From JAXMHB01 sp046346965 (lineage in GTDB: Bacteria > Pseudomonadota > Gammaproteobacteria > Xanthomonadales > SZUA-5): a stretch of DNA of 64,000 nt. Positions 62,346-64,000 of the stretch are shown in pieces. The notes below the pieces were generated by a model. The model saw nothing but the letters and a program-made list of their open reading frames with translations. It searched no databases and was not told the origin of the DNA. Location: the NCBI GenBank assembly GCA_046346965.1, contig JAXMHB010000003.1:1-64000 (forward strand). The letters run 5' to 3'. Position 1 is the stretch's first letter; each line of letters starts with the position of its first letter. A program made the translations under genes and the position numbers.

Positions 62346-64000
62346 ATGACTCTGGGGATCGACCTAGGCACCACGCATTCGCTGGCGGCGATCTGGCGCG
62401 ATGGCGCGACCCAGCTGGTGCCCAATGCGCTCGGCGAGGTGCTGACGCCGTCGGCGGTCAGCGTGGACGAGCAGGATCGCGTGCTGGTGGGACGGGCGGC
62501 GCGTGAGCGCCTGTCGACGCATCCGGCGCGGACGGCGGTCGCCTTCAAGCGCTGGATGGGGACGGATCGCAGCGTGCGCTTGGGCAATCGCAGTTTCCGC
62601 CCGGAGGAATTGTCGGCGCTGGTGCTGCGCTCGCTGAAGGAGGACGCCGAGGCCTGGCTGGGTGCGCCGGTCAGCGAGGCGGTGATCACCGTGCCGGCCT
62701 ACTTCAATCAGGCACAGCGGCGCGCTACCAAGGCGGCGGCCGAACTGGCCGGCCTGCGCGTCGAGCGTCTGCTGAACGAGCCGACCGCGGCCGGCCTGGC
62801 CTATGGGCTGCAGGAGTCGCCCGATCACACCACCTTTCTGGTCTTCGACCTAGGCGGCGGCACCTTCGACGTCTCGGTACTGGAGTACTTTGAGGGCGTG
62901 GTCCAGGTGCGCGCCAGTGCCGGCGACACGCGGCTCGGCGGCGAGGACTACACCGAGGCGCTGGGCGGCGCCATCCTGGCGCGTCTGGGCGAGCTCGGGG
63001 CCGGCGCGCGCGAGCGCCTGCGCAGCGCCGGCGTGTTGTGGCGCGCCGCCGAACAAGCCAAACGCGAGCTCAGCGAGCGCGCCAGCACCCGGATCACGCT
63101 GGTCCATGAGGGCCAGTCGCTGGACTGCGAACTCGGTCGCGAGGACTTCGAGCAGGCCTGCGCGCCGCTGATGCAGCGGCTGCGGCGGCCGATCGAACGC
63201 GCGCTGCTCGACGCTCGCCTGCAGCCGAGTGAACTCGCCGAGGTGGTGCTGGTCGGCGGCGCCACGCGCATGCCGATGATCCGGCAGGCAGTGACCCGGC
63301 TATTCCAGCGCCTGCCGCTGCGCACCATCCACCCCGACGAGACCATCGCCCGCGGCGCCGCCATCCAGGCCGCGTTGCTGGCGCGCGCGGCGGCGCTCGA
63401 CGAGGTGGTGCTCACCGATGTGATGCCCTACTCGCTGGGCGTGGTCGTCCAGGGCGATCGCTATTCGCCGATCATCGAACGCAATATGCCGGTGCCGGTC
63501 TCGCGCAGCGGCCACTACGTCACCGTGCAGGATCAGCAGAGCGTGCTGCTGCTGGACATCCGCCAGGGCGAGTCGCCGGTCGGCAGCGAGAATCTGGCGC
63601 TCGGCGTGCTGGAAGTGCCGGTACCGCCGAAGAAAGCCGGCGAAGCCGGGGTGGAAGTGCGGTTCAGCTATGACGCCAACGGCTTGCTGGTGGTTGACGC
63701 CCATGACGCCGAGACCGGTCGCCGCGCGCAGACGGTGATCCGCCAGCGCGATGATCAGCTCAGCGATGCGCAGCTGGCCGACGCGCTGGCGCGGCTGGAC
63801 CAGCTCAAGGTGCATCCGCGCGACCAGCAGGAAAACCGTTTCCTGGTGGAACGCGCCAAGCGCCTGTACGAGGACCGCCTCGGCGTCGAGCGCGAGCGTC
63901 TGCAGCAGGCGCTGCTCGAGTTCCAGGCAGCACTCGAGACCCAGGACCTGGACGTGGTGGCCCGCGCTCGCACGCGCATGCGCGAGCTGCTGGACAGCGT
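62346..64000 (+). CDS. hscC: HscC-type Hsp70 chaperone (3' partial)
   Basis: At least 551 residues are present, from ATG 62346 (GGAG upstream) to the window edge. The Hsp70 ATPase motifs are complete: GIDLGTTHSLAA (phosphate 1), VITVPAYFNQAQRRATKAAAELA, LLNEPTAAGLAYG, VFDLGGGTFDVSVLE, then VVLVGGATRMPMI. The substrate domain begins near residue 365 (LTDVMPYSLGVVV). SLGVVV and the short linker without a DVTPLTLG-type sequence favour HscC over DnaK. HscC works with dedicated J proteins (DjlB/DjlC in E. coli). A membrane J protein is encoded in this window but far away (12662-14368). Confidence 0.9.
   Translation, partial: MTLGIDLGTTHSLAAIWRDGATQLVPNALGEVLTPSAVSVDEQDRVLVGRAARERLSTHPARTAVAFKRWMGTDRSVRLGNRSFRPEELSALVLRSLKEDAEAWLGAPVSEAVITVPAYFNQAQRRATKAAAELAGLRVERLLNEPTAAGLAYGLQESPDHTTFLVFDLGGGTFDVSVLEYFEGVVQVRASAGDTRLGGEDYTEALGGAILARLGELGAGARERLRSAGVLWRAAEQAKRELSERASTRITLVHEGQSLDCELGREDFEQACAPLMQRLRRPIERALLDARLQPSELAEVVLVGGATRMPMIRQAVTRLFQRLPLRTIHPDETIARGAAIQAALLARAAALDEVVLTDVMPYSLGVVVQGDRYSPIIERNMPVPVSRSGHYVTVQDQQSVLLLDIRQGESPVGSENLALGVLEVPVPPKKAGEAGVEVRFSYDANGLLVVDAHDAETGRRAQTVIRQRDDQLSDAQLADALARLDQLKVHPRDQQENRFLVERAKRLYEDRLGVERERLQQALLEFQAALETQDLDVVARARTRMRELLDS

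Overview
The window is GC-rich, densely packed chromosome from a Gram-negative gammaproteobacterium. It most resembles the Lysobacterales (Xanthomonadales). The support is lipid A and Kdo genes (lpxL, waaA), a TolC-type outer membrane channel next to a Pcm-family methyltransferase, a twitching chemosensory operon (pilGHIJ-chpABC) divergent from gshB-tonB, and the housekeeping run holA-nadD-rsfS-rlmH-maf-rng-yhdP. I saw no transposase, integrase, phage gene, rRNA, tRNA or CRISPR array. The genus cannot be named from the sequence alone.

Layout. 1-3550 (+): the end of an unknown gene, a small Cys-rich protein, and a secreted protein of ten Ig-like repeats with a C-terminal sorting signal of the IPTL type. 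3558-7940: lpxL and waaA diverge, and tolC plus a Pcm-like methyltransferase follow. 8053-18270 (-): an eight-gene exopolysaccharide operon with, in transcription order, PHP phosphatase, Wza-like exporter, Wzc-like tyrosine autokinase, membrane J-domain protein, TPR/jelly-roll protein, double FecR-like protein, O-antigen-ligase-like protein and putative nucleotidyltransferase. 18329-27317 (-): yhdP, rng, maf, rlmH, rsfS, nadD, holA. 27343-40839 (-): the chpC, chpB, chpA, pilJ, pilI, pilH, pilG array controlling type IV pili, read from a likely TTGACA promoter near 40970.

41152-42963 (+): gshB and a TonB-family protein. 42965-44860 (-): a three-gene operon in which two paralogous small Cys-motif membrane proteins flank a secreted protein of unknown function. 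45107-48522 (-): a DUF1800/DUF1501 export-associated pair closed by a 32-bp perfect palindrome. 48635-50565 (-): rmuC and a high-potential iron-sulfur protein. 50732-52592 (+): methionine salvage genes mtnB-mtnD-mtnC with overlapping ends, followed by a membrane-fused C13 (legumain-like) peptidase and a PatZ-like acyl-CoA synthetase/GNAT protein with a shortened ATP-grasp part. 56537-57622 (-): an unknown membrane-anchored protein. 57799-61913 (+): mfd and a CsiV-like protein. 61914-62345: an unusual repeat region with a 40-bp inverted repeat built from an 8-bp unit. 62346-end (+): an HscC-type Hsp70, cut by the window edge.

The main functional themes are the cell envelope and surface (lipid A, Kdo, exopolysaccharide, TolC, YhdP, the repeat protein) and surface motility signalling (Pil-Chp). 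The best candidates for undescribed biology are the J-protein/FecR-like/TPR set inside the polysaccharide operon, the repeated acidic LDxLF motifs in the linkers of ChpA and ChpB, the Cys-motif paralog trio at 42965-44860, the shortened PatZ-like protein, and the inverted-repeat element before hscC.
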